Assembly (NCBI RefSeq): GCF_000429905.1
Contig: NZ_AUCT01000007.1
Location: forward strand, 1 to 64,000
Length of the DNA: 64,000 bases
Source: Desulfatibacillum aliphaticivorans DSM 15576
GTDB taxonomy: Bacteria > Desulfobacterota > Desulfobacteria > Desulfobacterales > Desulfatibacillaceae
Reading direction: 5' to 3'
Shown: one piece after another, positions 26,116-35,766 of the stretch
Numbering within the stretch: position 1 is the stretch's first letter
How the letters are laid out: each line of letters starts with the position of its first letter
Translations under genes and position numbers: made by a program
Notes under the pieces: model-generated
Told to the model about the DNA's origin: nothing
Seen by the model: the letters and a program-made list of their open reading frames with translations, nothing else
Database searches by the model: none

Positions 26116-27039
26116 ATGACGGAACCAACCTTACAATCTGATTTGAATTCCTTTGACTTAAAAGCCTTTCTTACCGAATACGGACGCTTGGTTGTGGCCG
26201 CCATGGAAAAACGCATCGCCCGCTATCCTGAGGAAAGCCGGGTCACCCAGGCCATGCGCCACTCCCTGTTCGCCGGAGGAAAGCGTCTGCGCCCTATTCT
26301 CTGCATGACCTCCGCCGAAGCCGTCGGCGGAAACAAAGACCATGTCATGGACGTGGCCGCAGCCCTGGAGTTTATCCACACCTATTCCCTAATCCATGAC
26401 GACCTTCCCGCCCTGGACGACGACGATTATCGCCGGGGAACCCCCACCTGTCACAAGGCTTTTGACGAAGCCACCGCCATTCTCGCTGGCGACGGACTTT
26501 TAACCAGCGCCTTTGAAATCCTGTCCCACGCAGCCGATGACGGCCTATTGCCTGCGGAAAAAGTCCTGACCATCATCGCCCGCATCAGTCACGCCGCCGG
26601 CTGCAACGGCATGATCCTTGGTCAAATGCTTGATATAGAGGGAGAACATGAGTCTCTGACTCGCGAGGAACTGGAAGACATCCACAACAACAAAACCGGC
26701 GCCATGATAGAGGTTTCGGTGTTTTCAGGCGCTTATCTGGGCGGTGGAACCCCGGAGCAAATCGCGGCCCTGGACGTCTACGCCAAAAACGTGGGCCTGG
26801 CTTTTCAGGTGATCGACGATATCCTTAATGTGATCGGAGACCCCAAAGTCATGGGCAAGGCCGTGGGAACAGACGCGGAGCTTGGTAAAAGCACCTATCC
26901 GGCGCTCATGGGTCTGGACGGCGCCCAGGATTTTGCCGAACGCTTGATCAACAAAGCCTTGCAAGCCATTGTTTCCTTTGATAACAAGTGTGATCCGTTG
27001 CGTTCCATAGCAACTTATATACTTACGCGAAGCCGCTAA
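26116..27039 (+). CDS. ispA: Geranyl/farnesyl diphosphate synthase
   Basis: A 307-residue all-alpha trans-prenyltransferase, condensing isopentenyl diphosphate with allylic diphosphates. The first Asp-rich motif is DDLPALDDDD (95-104) and the second is around D234-D235 (VIDDILNV). GGKRLRP near 54-60 binds the diphosphate. Small residues before the first motif favour C15 product, as in bacterial IspA. It sits between xseB and dxs, a very common gene order (xseB-ispA-dxs) in Proteobacteria. Confidence 0.9.
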   Translation: MTEPTLQSDLNSFDLKAFLTEYGRLVVAAMEKRIARYPEESRVTQAMRHSLFAGGKRLRPILCMTSAEAVGGNKDHVMDVAAALEFIHTYSLIHDDLPALDDDDYRRGTPTCHKAFDEATAILAGDGLLTSAFEILSHAADDGLLPAEKVLTIIARISHAAGCNGMILGQMLDIEGEHESLTREELEDIHNNKTGAMIEVSVFSGAYLGGGTPEQIAALDVYAKNVGLAFQVIDDILNVIGDPKVMGKAVGTDAELGKSTYPALMGLDGAQDFAERLINKALQAIVSFDNKCDPLRSIATYILTRSR

Positions 27040-27095
27040 CCCCCTGCCCTTTATGTTTATGATCGGCGCAGTGCGGTTTCAGGGACTTTTTGTGA

Positions 27096-28991
27096 ATGGG
27101 CGAAACAAAATACCTTAAAGATATAAAATCCCCCGACGACCTTAAGAAGCTCCCCATGGAGGTCTTGCCTGAATTGGCAAAGGAAGTCAGGGAGTTAATT
27201 ATAGAAACGGTTTCCAGGACAGGCGGACATCTGGCCCCCAGCCTTGGGACGGTGGAACTGACCATCGCCCTGCATTATGTGTTCAATCTCCCCAAAGATA
27301 AAATCATCTGGGACGTGGGGCATCAGTCATACACCCATAAAATCCTTACCGGCCGGGCCGACCGATTTCACACCCTGCGCACCCACGGAGGCCTTTCCGG
27401 CTTCGCCCGCATGAGCGAAAGCCCTTACGACGCCTTTACCGTAGGCCACTCCAGCACCTCCATTTCCGCCGGCGCCGGCATAGCAACAGGCAAGTGCCTC
27501 AATAAGGATTGCTCCAAGGTCATTTCCGTCATCGGCGACGGCTCCATGACCGCCGGGCTGGCCTACGAAGGCCTGAACCACACGGGGGATTTAAAAAAAG
27601 ACCTTATCGTAGTCCTGAATGACAACGAAATGTCCATTTCCCCGAATGTGGGCGCATTGTCCAATTTTCTTTCCCGCAAACTCACCGCCAAAACCTTTAT
27701 GGACTGGCGCACCGAGTTTAAGGGCATCCTCAGCTCAACGCCGAATATTTATAAGTTTTTCAAGAAGATGGAGGAGTCCTTCAAGGCTTTTGTCACGCCG
27801 GGCATGCTGTTTGAAGCCTTTGAGTTCCAGTACATAGGCCCCATTAACGGCCACAGGCTGGACCACCTGATCAAAACCCTTGAAAATGTGAAAAATGCCG
27901 GCACCCCGATTCTTTTCCATACCACGACGGTCAAAGGCAAGGGCTACGAGCCTGCGGAAAAAAACCCGACCTATTTTCATGGAGTGGGCTCCTTTGAAGT
28001 GGCCACCGGGAATTGCTGCAAGATTTCCGGCGCCAAAGCGCCCTCTTACACCAACGTCTTTGGGGACGCCATTGTGGAGTTCGCCCGGGAAAACGACAGG
28101 ATCGTGGCCGTCACGGCCGCCATGCCTGAAGGCACCGGCCTGACCAATTTTCACGACGAGTTTCCCACCCGGTTTTTCGACGTGGGCATAGCCGAACAAC
28201 ACGGCGTGACCTTCGCCGCCGGCCTCGCCGCCGAGGGCTTTCACCCGGTGGTGGCCATATACTCCACCTTCCTGCAAAGGGCCTTTGATCAGGTCTTGCA
28301 CGACGTGTGCCTGGAAAACCTGCCCGTGTGCTTTGCCATGGACCGGGGCGGCCTGGTGGGCGAGGACGGCCCCACTCATCACGGCGCCTTTGACCTGTCC
28401 TTTTTGCGCTGCATTCCCAATCTGACCATCATGGCGCCCAAGGACGAAGACGAACTCCGCAATATGCTGTATACGGCAGTCAATCACAACGGCCCCACGG
28501 CGATCCGCTACCCCCGGGGGCAGGCGGTGGGCGTGCCTTTGTCCGAAAAACCGAGCCTTTTGCCCGTAGGCAAGGCCGAAGTGCTGCACGAAGGCGAAGA
28601 CGTGATTATCCTGGCCGTGGGCCGCATGGTCTGCGAAGCCCTGGACGCCCGGGAGAAACTGGCCGAAAAGGGCGTTTCCGCCGGAGTCATTAACTGCCGC
28701 TTCATTAAGCCCCTGGACATGGAAACCATCGCCGGGGCCGTCAAAAAAACTCCCCGGGTGATCACGGCGGAAGACAACGCCCTCATGGGCGGGTTCGGCA
28801 GCGCAGTGCTTGAGGCGATCCAGGAAGCCGGCGTCACGGGCGTACGCGTCTCCCGGGTCGGCCTGCCCGATCAGTTTGTGGAGCACGGCGCTCCCGGAAT
28901 TCTGCGCGCAAAATACGGCGTGGATTCCCAGGGCATTATACAAGCGGCGGAAAAGCTGCTTAACGACTTCCCATTGAAATCCAATGGCTAA
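27096..28991 (+). CDS. dxs: 1-deoxy-D-xylulose-5-phosphate synthase
   Basis: A 631-residue thiamine diphosphate enzyme making DXP from pyruvate and glyceraldehyde 3-phosphate, the entry step of the non-mevalonate isoprenoid pathway. GGHLAPSLG (43-51) holds the active-site His; GDGSMTAG (147-154) is the ThDP/Mg motif; the pyrimidine-binding domain includes GIAEQHGVTFAAGLA. Length is normal. It overlaps tlyA by eight bases and follows the prenyl synthase, giving an isoprenoid-centred operon. Confidence 0.95.
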   Translation: MGETKYLKDIKSPDDLKKLPMEVLPELAKEVRELIIETVSRTGGHLAPSLGTVELTIALHYVFNLPKDKIIWDVGHQSYTHKILTGRADRFHTLRTHGGLSGFARMSESPYDAFTVGHSSTSISAGAGIATGKCLNKDCSKVISVIGDGSMTAGLAYEGLNHTGDLKKDLIVVLNDNEMSISPNVGALSNFLSRKLTAKTFMDWRTEFKGILSSTPNIYKFFKKMEESFKAFVTPGMLFEAFEFQYIGPINGHRLDHLIKTLENVKNAGTPILFHTTTVKGKGYEPAEKNPTYFHGVGSFEVATGNCCKISGAKAPSYTNVFGDAIVEFARENDRIVAVTAAMPEGTGLTNFHDEFPTRFFDVGIAEQHGVTFAAGLAAEGFHPVVAIYSTFLQRAFDQVLHDVCLENLPVCFAMDRGGLVGEDGPTHHGAFDLSFLRCIPNLTIMAPKDEDELRNMLYTAVNHNGPTAIRYPRGQAVGVPLSEKPSLLPVGKAEVLHEGEDVIILAVGRMVCEALDAREKLAEKGVSAGVINCRFIKPLDMETIAGAVKKTPRVITAEDNALMGGFGSAVLEAIQEAGVTGVRVSRVGLPDQFVEHGAPGILRAKYGVDSQGIIQAAEKLLNDFPLKSNG

Positions 28992-29727
28992 AAAACAACG
29001 CCTCGACACGCTGATAACCGAATTAGGCCTGGCGCCGTCCCGGACGCGCGCCCAGGCCTTGATATTATCCGGCCAGGTTTTGGTGGACGACGTTCCCCAG
29101 GATAAGGCCGGCGCCATGATCTCGCCTGAAGCAAACATCTCGGTGCGAGGCCAGGATATGCCCTATGTCAGCCGGGGCGGATTAAAGCTGGAAGGCGCCC
29201 TGGACCAACTGGGCCTGTCCGTCCAGGGGCTGGACTGCATCGACGTGGGCGCTTCCACCGGGGGTTTCACCGACTGCCTGCTTCAGCGCGGCGCCTCCCG
29301 GGTCATCGCCGTGGACGTGGGATACGGCCAGTTCGCCTGGAAGCTCCGGCAGGACGCCCGGGTTGTGGTCATGGAGCGGACCAATATCCGCCATACGGTC
29401 CCCGAGGACCTACCCTGGAAGCCGGAACTGGCGGTCATTGACGTATCCTTTATATCCCTTAAAATAGTAATCCCTGTGCTTTTGGAACTGATGGCGCAGC
29501 ATTGCCGGATCATCCCCATGGTCAAGCCTCAGTTTGAGGTGGGCAAGGGGGAGGTGGGTAAGAACGGCGTGGTTAAGGACCCCGCCAAGCACGCCAAGGT
29601 TTTGGAGGATATGGAGGCCTTTTTCAAAGGGCTTGGCCTGGAGTGCATAGGCCCGGCGCCCTCCCCTATTCTCGGCCCCAAAGGCAATAAAGAGTTCTTT
29701 TTTCTCCTCACTCGCACAGCTTTTTGA
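28984..29727 (+). CDS. tlyA: TlyA-family rRNA 2'-O-methyltransferase/hemolysin
   Basis: A 247-residue protein with an N-terminal S4 RNA-binding domain (about 5-65: LDTLITELGLAPSRTRAQAL) and an FtsJ-like methyltransferase domain starting at YVSRGGLKLEGAL. DVGASTGGFTDCLLQ is the SAM motif; a K-D-K-E type set is consistent with VKPQFEVGKGEVG. TlyA proteins 2'-O-methylate ribosomal RNA; the hemolysin name is historical. Overlaps dxs by eight bases. Confidence 0.9.
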   Translation: MAKKQRLDTLITELGLAPSRTRAQALILSGQVLVDDVPQDKAGAMISPEANISVRGQDMPYVSRGGLKLEGALDQLGLSVQGLDCIDVGASTGGFTDCLLQRGASRVIAVDVGYGQFAWKLRQDARVVVMERTNIRHTVPEDLPWKPELAVIDVSFISLKIVIPVLLELMAQHCRIIPMVKPQFEVGKGEVGKNGVVKDPAKHAKVLEDMEAFFKGLGLECIGPAPSPILGPKGNKEFFFLLTRTAF

Positions 29728-29749
29728 TGCGGGGCGTTTCATTGTTTTT

Positions 29750-29778
29750 TTGACACAACTTGCGCCGTATATTATCCT
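29750..29778 (+). promoter_or_regulatory. Sigma-70-type promoter candidate
   Basis: TTGACA (29750-29755), a 17-base spacer and TATCCT (29773-29778) lie about 90 bases before the secreted-protein gene at 29870. The -35 is a perfect consensus. Confidence 0.5.
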
Positions 29779-29869
29779 GAATATTCTTAAAGTGCGACCA
29801 GTCCAATAATTCTTCTCGGACTGCTCACAAAAACAAAAATTTTTCTGGATAGTCGATGAGGAGTGAACA

Positions 29870-30433
29870 ATGCGTATGCGTTTTGCAGCATGGGTGTGCT
29901 GCCTTCTGTGCAGTTTGGGTTTCCTGATTTTTCCCGTTGCCGCCTCGGCCGGCGGCCAGGAAGAAGTGGGCCTTCAGGTTTTGGACTTTCCCTCGGAAAA
30001 AGTGATGGTCGCATTTTATGAAAAACACGCTCCCGGCGCCAGCGACGCCATGGCTTCCATGAATATTTCCGGTTGCGGAGACTTCCGCCTATACAAACTG
30101 GTCGACTATAAAGACGGCGCTGACAAAACCGTCTCCCTCCCCTGGGGGCACCGTCTGGCCGACCGCAAACAATGGGGCGTCTGGGAAAAATGGTTTCGAA
30201 ACTCCATGAAAAAGCGCTGCGACAAATCCAGAAGGCTTCCACGCGACATCCCCAATGCGGTATGGTACTCCCTGTCCCCGGAAATGAGCATCAAGGCGGC
30301 GGAAAGCCAGTCCGTGGACGACTTCAAAAGAATGCTGGACGCCTCCGAGGTTCCAGGCATCACCCAGTATGTGATCGAACAGGATAAGTATCGCTGGTGG
30401 CCGCCCAAGGCGCCGGACGAATTGCCCTTTTAG
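29870..30433 (+). CDS. Secreted protein of unknown function
   Basis: A 187-residue protein with a clear Sec signal peptide (basic MRMRF, hydrophobic core, cleavage near VAASA-GG at about 27). The mature part is of mixed charge with several Trp and Lys/Asp residues (WGVWEKWFRNSMKKRC) and no known motif; two Cys in the mature part could form a disulfide. No lipobox is evident. It is monocistronic between tlyA and the EF-G gene and has its own promoter candidate. Confidence 0.65.
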   Translation: MRMRFAAWVCCLLCSLGFLIFPVAASAGGQEEVGLQVLDFPSEKVMVAFYEKHAPGASDAMASMNISGCGDFRLYKLVDYKDGADKTVSLPWGHRLADRKQWGVWEKWFRNSMKKRCDKSRRLPRDIPNAVWYSLSPEMSIKAAESQSVDDFKRMLDASEVPGITQYVIEQDKYRWWPPKAPDELPF

Positions 30434-30644
30434 ATTTATGTTTAATCAAAACAAACACCAAAGCCTAATATTAAGCAAATACTCTCCCAAAAAGGGTTGA
30501 TTTTTTTGTTGTTTGAGGCTACGTTTCCGTTTTCTTTAGGGTCAAGGGGCGTATTAGGCCTGATTGAGGAGGGACTGTGGATAGCACTTATAAACCTGCA
30601 AAGCTAAGGTTTTAAAATATCACGAAAAAGGAGACCGGGTATTC

Positions 30645-32711
30645 ATGAATGAAAAACTAAGAAACGTGGCATTAATAGCCCATGGCGGCGCTGGCAAAAC
30701 TTCGTTGGCCGAAGCAATCCTTTTCAACGCCGGAACAACCAACCGGTTGGGCCGGGTGGAAGACGGAAACAGCACCATGGACTTTGAGCCGGAGGAACTG
30801 AAACGGACCTCCAGTATCAGCACGGGTTTCGCCACTTGCGGCTGGAAGAAACACGAGTTTAGCATAATGGACACCCCCGGCGACCAGAACTTTTTTTCCG
30901 ACACCCGTTTGTGCCTCCAGGGCGCGGACGCGGCTATCGTGGTGATTGACGCCGTGGACGGCGTCAAGGTGCAGACCGAACAGGCTTGGGAACTGGCCGA
31001 CGAATACGGCCTGCCCCGCTGCATCTTCATCAACAGGCTGGACAGGGAGCGCTCCGAATTCCTGAAAACCGTCCAGGACGCGGAAGAATCCTTCACCATC
31101 AGGCCCATCATCACCCAGGTTCCCATAGGCAAAGAGCATGAGTTCAACGGGGTTGTGGACCTTCTGAAAATGAAAGCCTACGTCTACGACGACAAAGGAA
31201 AGGCCTCCGAAACCGAGATCCCCGCCGATATGGCCGACATGGTGGAAGAACAGCGGGAAGCCTTTATAGAAAATGTAGCTGAAGCGGACGACGAACTTCT
31301 GGAAAAATACCTGGAAGGCGAAGAGCCCTCCAACGACCAGTTGAAGGCCGCCCTGAAAAAAGGAACCCTGGAAGGCATTTTCGCCCCCGTGCTTTGCGGC
31401 TCCGCCACCAAAAACGTGGCCGTGGACCTGCTCATGGATTTCCTCATCGACGCCATGCCCTGCCCCTACGACAGGCCCGCCATCAAAGGGTACCTGGACA
31501 CCGCCGACGCAGAGGAAGTGGAACTGCCCCCCGATCCGGACGCGCCCTTTGCCGCTCTGATCATCAAGACCATGGCCGGTTTTGCCGGCAACCTGAGCGT
31601 GATGCGCGTTTTTTCCGGCTCTCTGGGCGGCGACGGCGGCTTTTACAACGTCAACCGGTCCTCCAAAGAACGCTTCAGCCAGTTGCTGACCGTGTTCGGC
31701 AAAGACACCAAGCCCGTCACCCAGGCAGGCCCCGGAAGCATCGTGGCCGTTGCCAAGCTCAAGGACACCAAAACCGGCGACACTTTGTGCGACGACTCCC
31801 GCAAGCTGATCATCAAGCCTGCTGAGATTCCTAACCCCTTGATTTCCTACGCCGTGGTTCCCAAGGCCAAGGGCGACGAAGAAAAAATCTTCTCCTCCCT
31901 GACTAAAATCGCGGAAGAAGATCCCGCCCTGGTGCTGGACCGCAACGCGGAAACCAAGGAAATCCTGGTCCGCGGCATGGGCCAGGTGCATATTGAAAAC
32001 GCTGTCGAAAAAATGAACCGCAAATTCGGCGTCAGCGTCAACCTGAACCTGCCCCAGGTGCCTTATCGCGAAACCATCAAGAAAAAGGTCCGCGTCCAGG
32101 GTAAACATAAAAAACAGACCGGCGGCCACGGTCAGTTCGGCGACTGCTGGGTGGCCTTCGAGCCCATGGAAAGAGGCGCGGGCTTTGAGTTTGTGGACGC
32201 CATCGTAGGCGGCGTAATTCCCAAGACTTACATCCCGGCCGTTGAAAAGGGCATCGTGGAAACCGCAGTCAAGGGCGTTCTCGCCGGCTTCCCCACGGTG
32301 GACTTCAAAGCCACCCTGGACTTCGGCTCCTTCCACCAGGTGGACTCTTCGGAAATGGCCTTTAAAATCGCCGGCGCTCTGGCTTTCAAGAAGGCCATCC
32401 CGGATGCCGGCGCCGTGCTGCTGGAGCCCGTATACAAAATCGCAGTTATCGCACCGGACGACTTCACCGGCGATATCATGGGCGACTTGAACTCCCGCAG
32501 GGGCCGCGTGCTCGGCATGGACTCCAAGGGCAAAAACCAGGTGGTGGAAGCCCACGTGCCGCTTTCCGAAATCCTGACCTACGCCCCGGACCTCAATTCC
32601 ATGACCGGCGGCCGCGGCATGTACACCATGGAATTCTCTCATTACGACGAAGTGCCTGCTCAGCTCGCCCAGAAGATCATTGAGGCGGCGGCCGCGGAAA
32701 AGGAAGAATAA
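30645..32711 (+). CDS. EF-G-2-like translational GTPase
   Basis: A 688-residue protein with the five-domain EF-G layout (G domain, domain II about 295-380, III, IV with GGHGQFGDCWV, V). It is not the canonical translocase by motif: G1 is AHGGAGKTS (12-20) instead of AHIDAGKTT; G3 is DTPGDQNF, so the conserved catalytic His after DTPG is Asp (D80); G4 is NRLD, not NKMD. These features match the EF-G-2 (FusA2) paralogue group such as the Thermus protein. Role is likely auxiliary or ribosome-linked but poorly known. Ribosome site AAAGGAGA. Confidence 0.82.
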   Translation: MNEKLRNVALIAHGGAGKTSLAEAILFNAGTTNRLGRVEDGNSTMDFEPEELKRTSSISTGFATCGWKKHEFSIMDTPGDQNFFSDTRLCLQGADAAIVVIDAVDGVKVQTEQAWELADEYGLPRCIFINRLDRERSEFLKTVQDAEESFTIRPIITQVPIGKEHEFNGVVDLLKMKAYVYDDKGKASETEIPADMADMVEEQREAFIENVAEADDELLEKYLEGEEPSNDQLKAALKKGTLEGIFAPVLCGSATKNVAVDLLMDFLIDAMPCPYDRPAIKGYLDTADAEEVELPPDPDAPFAALIIKTMAGFAGNLSVMRVFSGSLGGDGGFYNVNRSSKERFSQLLTVFGKDTKPVTQAGPGSIVAVAKLKDTKTGDTLCDDSRKLIIKPAEIPNPLISYAVVPKAKGDEEKIFSSLTKIAEEDPALVLDRNAETKEILVRGMGQVHIENAVEKMNRKFGVSVNLNLPQVPYRETIKKKVRVQGKHKKQTGGHGQFGDCWVAFEPMERGAGFEFVDAIVGGVIPKTYIPAVEKGIVETAVKGVLAGFPTVDFKATLDFGSFHQVDSSEMAFKIAGALAFKKAIPDAGAVLLEPVYKIAVIAPDDFTGDIMGDLNSRRGRVLGMDSKGKNQVVEAHVPLSEILTYAPDLNSMTGGRGMYTMEFSHYDEVPAQLAQKIIEAAAAEKEE

Positions 32712-32734
32712 TTCCTTTCATTCCATAGAGACTA

Positions 32735-32772
32735 AAAAAGGGGAAGCCTTCGCTTGGAGGCTTCCCCTTTTT
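32735..32772. terminator. Bidirectional terminator between EF-G-2 gene and secA
   Basis: AAAAAGGGGAAGCCT, an eight-base loop, AGGCTTCCCCTTTTT. The perfect GC-rich stem with A and T runs on its two sides works for both converging transcripts. Confidence 0.85.
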
Positions 32773-32790
32773 GCTTTTATAGATGAATAT

Positions 32791-35316
32791 CTACGCGCCG
32801 CAGCATTTCTTGTATTTCTTCCCGCTGCCGCAAGGGCAAGGCGAGTTCCTGCCGACTTTGTCGTCCTTGCGCTGGACCGGCTTCTTCTTCACAGCCTGAT
32901 CGCCGCCGTGGGAGAAGGTCATTTCCTGTTCCTTAGGCTTGATCTCTTCAATCTTTTCCGGCTCTTCCTCAAAGCGCACGAAGAAAAGCAGCTTGACCAC
33001 TTCCTCCTGGATTTTATCGATCATCTCCTGGAACATTTCAAAGCCCTCTTTCTTATAAACGATCAAGGGCTGTTGCTGAGCGTAACTCCGGAGGCCGATG
33101 CCTTCCCGCAGGTGGTCCATGGAAAGCAAATGGTCCTTCCACAGGGAGTCCACGGTCCGGAGCATGACGTACTCCTCCAGGTTTCGCCACTGGTCGGAGC
33201 CGATGGACTTCTCCTTGGCGTCGTAGACCTCAATGGCCGTCTGGTACAGGATGTCGCCAAGTTCCTGGGACTTGATTTTGTCCTTGATTTCGTCGTCGAC
33301 TTGAACGCGAATGCCGAACTGGGCGTACATATCGTCGTTGATGGCTTCCCAGTCCCAGTCTTTGGCGTGAGTCCGGTCGTCTGCGTGGACAGCGGCAATG
33401 CCCTCGGTCAGATCTTCGATCATAGCTTCGATATTGGGGCGCAGGCTTTCTCCGCTGAGTATTTCCCGGCGCTGGCGGTAGATCACCTCGCGCTGCTGGT
33501 TCATGACGTCGTCGTATTCCAAGATATGCTTACGGCCTTCAAAGTTGTGGGCTTCCACCTTGGCCTGGGCGTTTTCAATGCCCCGGGAGAGAATCTTGGC
33601 CTCAATGGGTTCGCCTTCCTGCATGCCCAAGGTGTCCATGATCTTGGACATGCGCTCCCCGCCGAAAATACGCAGCAGATCGTCGTCCATGGACAAATAA
33701 AAACGGGAGGAGCCCGGGTCGCCCTGACGGCCGGAGCGGCCGCGAAGCTGGTTGTCGATCCGGCGGCTTTCGTGCCTTTCCGTACCGAGAATATGGAGGC
33801 CGCCCAATTCCTTGACGCCCTCGCCCAGCTTGATGTCCGTACCGCGGCCGGCCATATTGGTGGAAATGGTGACGGAGCCCGCCTGCCCTGCGTTGGCCAC
33901 GATCTGCGCTTCGCCTTCATGGTTCTTGGCGTTCAATACGTTGTGGGGAACGCCCCGCTTTTTTAGCATTTTCGCCAGGGTTTCCGAGTCGTCAATGGAG
34001 ATAGTGCCCACCAAAACCGGCTGGCCGGAGCGATGCAACTCCTGGATTTCGTTGATGACAGCTTCGTACTTCTCCTGCTTGGAACGATAAATGACGTCCG
34101 GGTAATCCTTTCGGATCATGGGCATGTTGGTGGGGATAACCACAACATCAAGGTTGTAAATCTTTTTAAATTCGGGGGCTTCCGTGTCCGCCGTACCGGT
34201 CATGCCCGAAAGTTTTTCGTACATGCGGAAATAATTCTGAAAGGTGATGGACGCCAGGGTCTGGTTTTCGTTTTCGATTTTGACCTTTTCCTTGGCTTCC
34301 AGAGCCTGATGCAGGCCGTCGCTGTAGCGCCTGCCGGGCATAAGGCGGCCCGTGAACTCGTCCACGATGATGACCTCGCCCTGCTTGACGATGTAGTCCA
34401 CATCCCTTTTAAAAAGGGTGTGGGCCTTCAGGGCCTGGTTGACATGGTGCAGCATTTCCATGTTTTTGTGGTCGTACAGGTTGTCCACACCAAGGCCCCC
34501 TTCGACCACTTTGACGCCCTCTTCCGTCAGTGCCACGGTGCGGGCCTTTTCGTCGATGGTATAATGATCCTCCTCCCTGAGCCGGGGGATGACCACGTCC
34601 ACCTGATAGTACAACTGGGTGGATTTTTCCGCAGGGCCGGAAATGATCAAAGGCGTTCTGGCTTCGTCAATCAGGATGCTGTCCACTTCGTCCACGATGG
34701 CGAAGTGGTGGTCCCTTTGTACGAAATGCCCCCGGGAATACTTCATGTTGTCGCGCAGATAATCAAAGCCGAACTCATTGTTGGTGCCGTACGTGATGTC
34801 TGCGGCATAGGCTTCCTGGCGTTCATCATCATCCAGGCCGTGCACGATAGTTCCCACAGTCATGCCCAGAAAACGGTAGATCTGCCCCATCCATTCGGTG
34901 TCGCGCGTGGCCAGGTAATCGTTCACCGTAACCACATGCACGCCGCGGCCGGTCAATGCATTCAGATAAGCGGGCAGCGTGGCCACCAGGGTCTTGCCCT
35001 CGCCTGTTTTCATTTCCGCAATGTTTCCCTGATGCAAGACCATGCCGCCTATGAGCTGAACGTCAAAATGCCGCATTTCCAGGGTGCGGATGGAGGCTTC
35101 GCGAACCGCTGCAAAAGCGTCGCACAGGATGTCGTCAAGGGGCTTGCCGTCCGCCAACAGCTTTTTGAACACTTCCGTCTGAGCCCGCAACTCGTCGTCG
35201 CTCATGGCTTGGTATTTGGGCTCAAGCTCATTTATCTGATTGACTGTGGGATGGAAAGATTTAATAACCCGGGAATTTTTGGTGCCGAAAATTTTTGCTA
35301 GGGTTTCGCCTATCAT
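32791..35316 (-). CDS. secA: Preprotein translocase ATPase SecA
   Basis: An 841-residue motor that drives unfolded proteins through SecYEG. Walker A is GEGKT (105-109) in the MKTGEGKTLVA loop; the DEVDSILIDEARTPL segment is near 206; the C-terminus carries the zinc and SecB-binding SPCPCGSGKKYKKCC. All domains (two nucleotide-binding folds, preprotein cross-linking, helical scaffold and wing) are accounted for by length. Ribosome site GAAAGGCG. Transcribed alone. Confidence 0.97.
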   Translation of the reverse strand: MIGETLAKIFGTKNSRVIKSFHPTVNQINELEPKYQAMSDDELRAQTEVFKKLLADGKPLDDILCDAFAAVREASIRTLEMRHFDVQLIGGMVLHQGNIAEMKTGEGKTLVATLPAYLNALTGRGVHVVTVNDYLATRDTEWMGQIYRFLGMTVGTIVHGLDDDERQEAYAADITYGTNNEFGFDYLRDNMKYSRGHFVQRDHHFAIVDEVDSILIDEARTPLIISGPAEKSTQLYYQVDVVIPRLREEDHYTIDEKARTVALTEEGVKVVEGGLGVDNLYDHKNMEMLHHVNQALKAHTLFKRDVDYIVKQGEVIIVDEFTGRLMPGRRYSDGLHQALEAKEKVKIENENQTLASITFQNYFRMYEKLSGMTGTADTEAPEFKKIYNLDVVVIPTNMPMIRKDYPDVIYRSKQEKYEAVINEIQELHRSGQPVLVGTISIDDSETLAKMLKKRGVPHNVLNAKNHEGEAQIVANAGQAGSVTISTNMAGRGTDIKLGEGVKELGGLHILGTERHESRRIDNQLRGRSGRQGDPGSSRFYLSMDDDLLRIFGGERMSKIMDTLGMQEGEPIEAKILSRGIENAQAKVEAHNFEGRKHILEYDDVMNQQREVIYRQRREILSGESLRPNIEAMIEDLTEGIAAVHADDRTHAKDWDWEAINDDMYAQFGIRVQVDDEIKDKIKSQELGDILYQTAIEVYDAKEKSIGSDQWRNLEEYVMLRTVDSLWKDHLLSMDHLREGIGLRSYAQQQPLIVYKKEGFEMFQEMIDKIQEEVVKLLFFVRFEEEPEKIEEIKPKEQEMTFSHGGDQAVKKKPVQRKDDKVGRNSPCPCGSGKKYKKCCGA

Positions 35317-35766
35317 TGAAAATTTCGCCTTTCAGAATACACGTATTGACTTAACAGGTTATGCTCGTAAAACCGGATGGGCTGAAAGCCGTGGACGCCT
35401 TTTCCTTTGGAAGATTGGCATGGCGCCGCCAGTGTGCGAGTGCGTATTGGGGGTATAGCAAAACCATTGCTCCTGCACAAGCCCTTGTTTGGCTTGAAAA
35501 TCCAAATTTAACAACTGCATACGGTAAAACTTGGTTCGGGCGGGATTCTCCTTCCTATTCCGTATGCAATACCAAACTATAAGCATGGTTTATGGGTTCG
35601 GCAATCAGGAAAGCCGTGAAAATGCGCGTATAAATAAAAGAAAAACAGTTCTGAATTGTAGAGGGGATTTAAAATGTCGGGTCGCTGTGCACGAATTTCC
35701 TATGCCTTGATGCGGAGCGACCCGACAAATTGTGACGACGCCCATTTTAGCATTGGGCAAAAAAAA
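35317..35766. other. Region upstream of secA, no supported gene
   Basis: Contains the likely secA leader and promoter and, at 35675-35727, a REP-like unit. Short open frames here lack ribosome sites and family similarity. The minus-strand frame ending 43 bases before secA was considered as a SecM-like leader but shows no signal peptide or arrest motif. Confidence 0.4.
35675..35727. repeat. REP-like unit, single
   Basis: TGTCGGGTCGCT (35675-35686) pairs perfectly with AGCGACCCGACA (35716-35727) around a 29-base loop. It shares its two ends with the 240-bp composite copies at 36368 and 37038 and lies just beyond the 3' end of the transposase gene. Confidence 0.75.

Noticed and set aside
27735..29138. 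A 467-residue frame antisense to dxs and the start of tlyA
   Set aside because: Shadow frame with biased composition; both sense genes are certain.
30672..32642. A 656-residue open frame antisense to the EF-G-2 gene
   Set aside because: It mirrors the codon structure of the GC-rich coding strand; the composition is His/Gly/Val-rich without any domain. The sense frame has full EF-G motifs.
32680..35301. Two long plus-strand frames (32680-33966 and 34033-35301) opposite secA
   Set aside because: Shadow frames of secA; no domain, and secA is unmistakable on the other strand.
35359..35586. Possible SecM-like leader peptide upstream of secA
   Set aside because: No signal peptide, no recognisable arrest sequence, no ribosome site, and a 42-base gap to secA that shows no clear masking hairpin.
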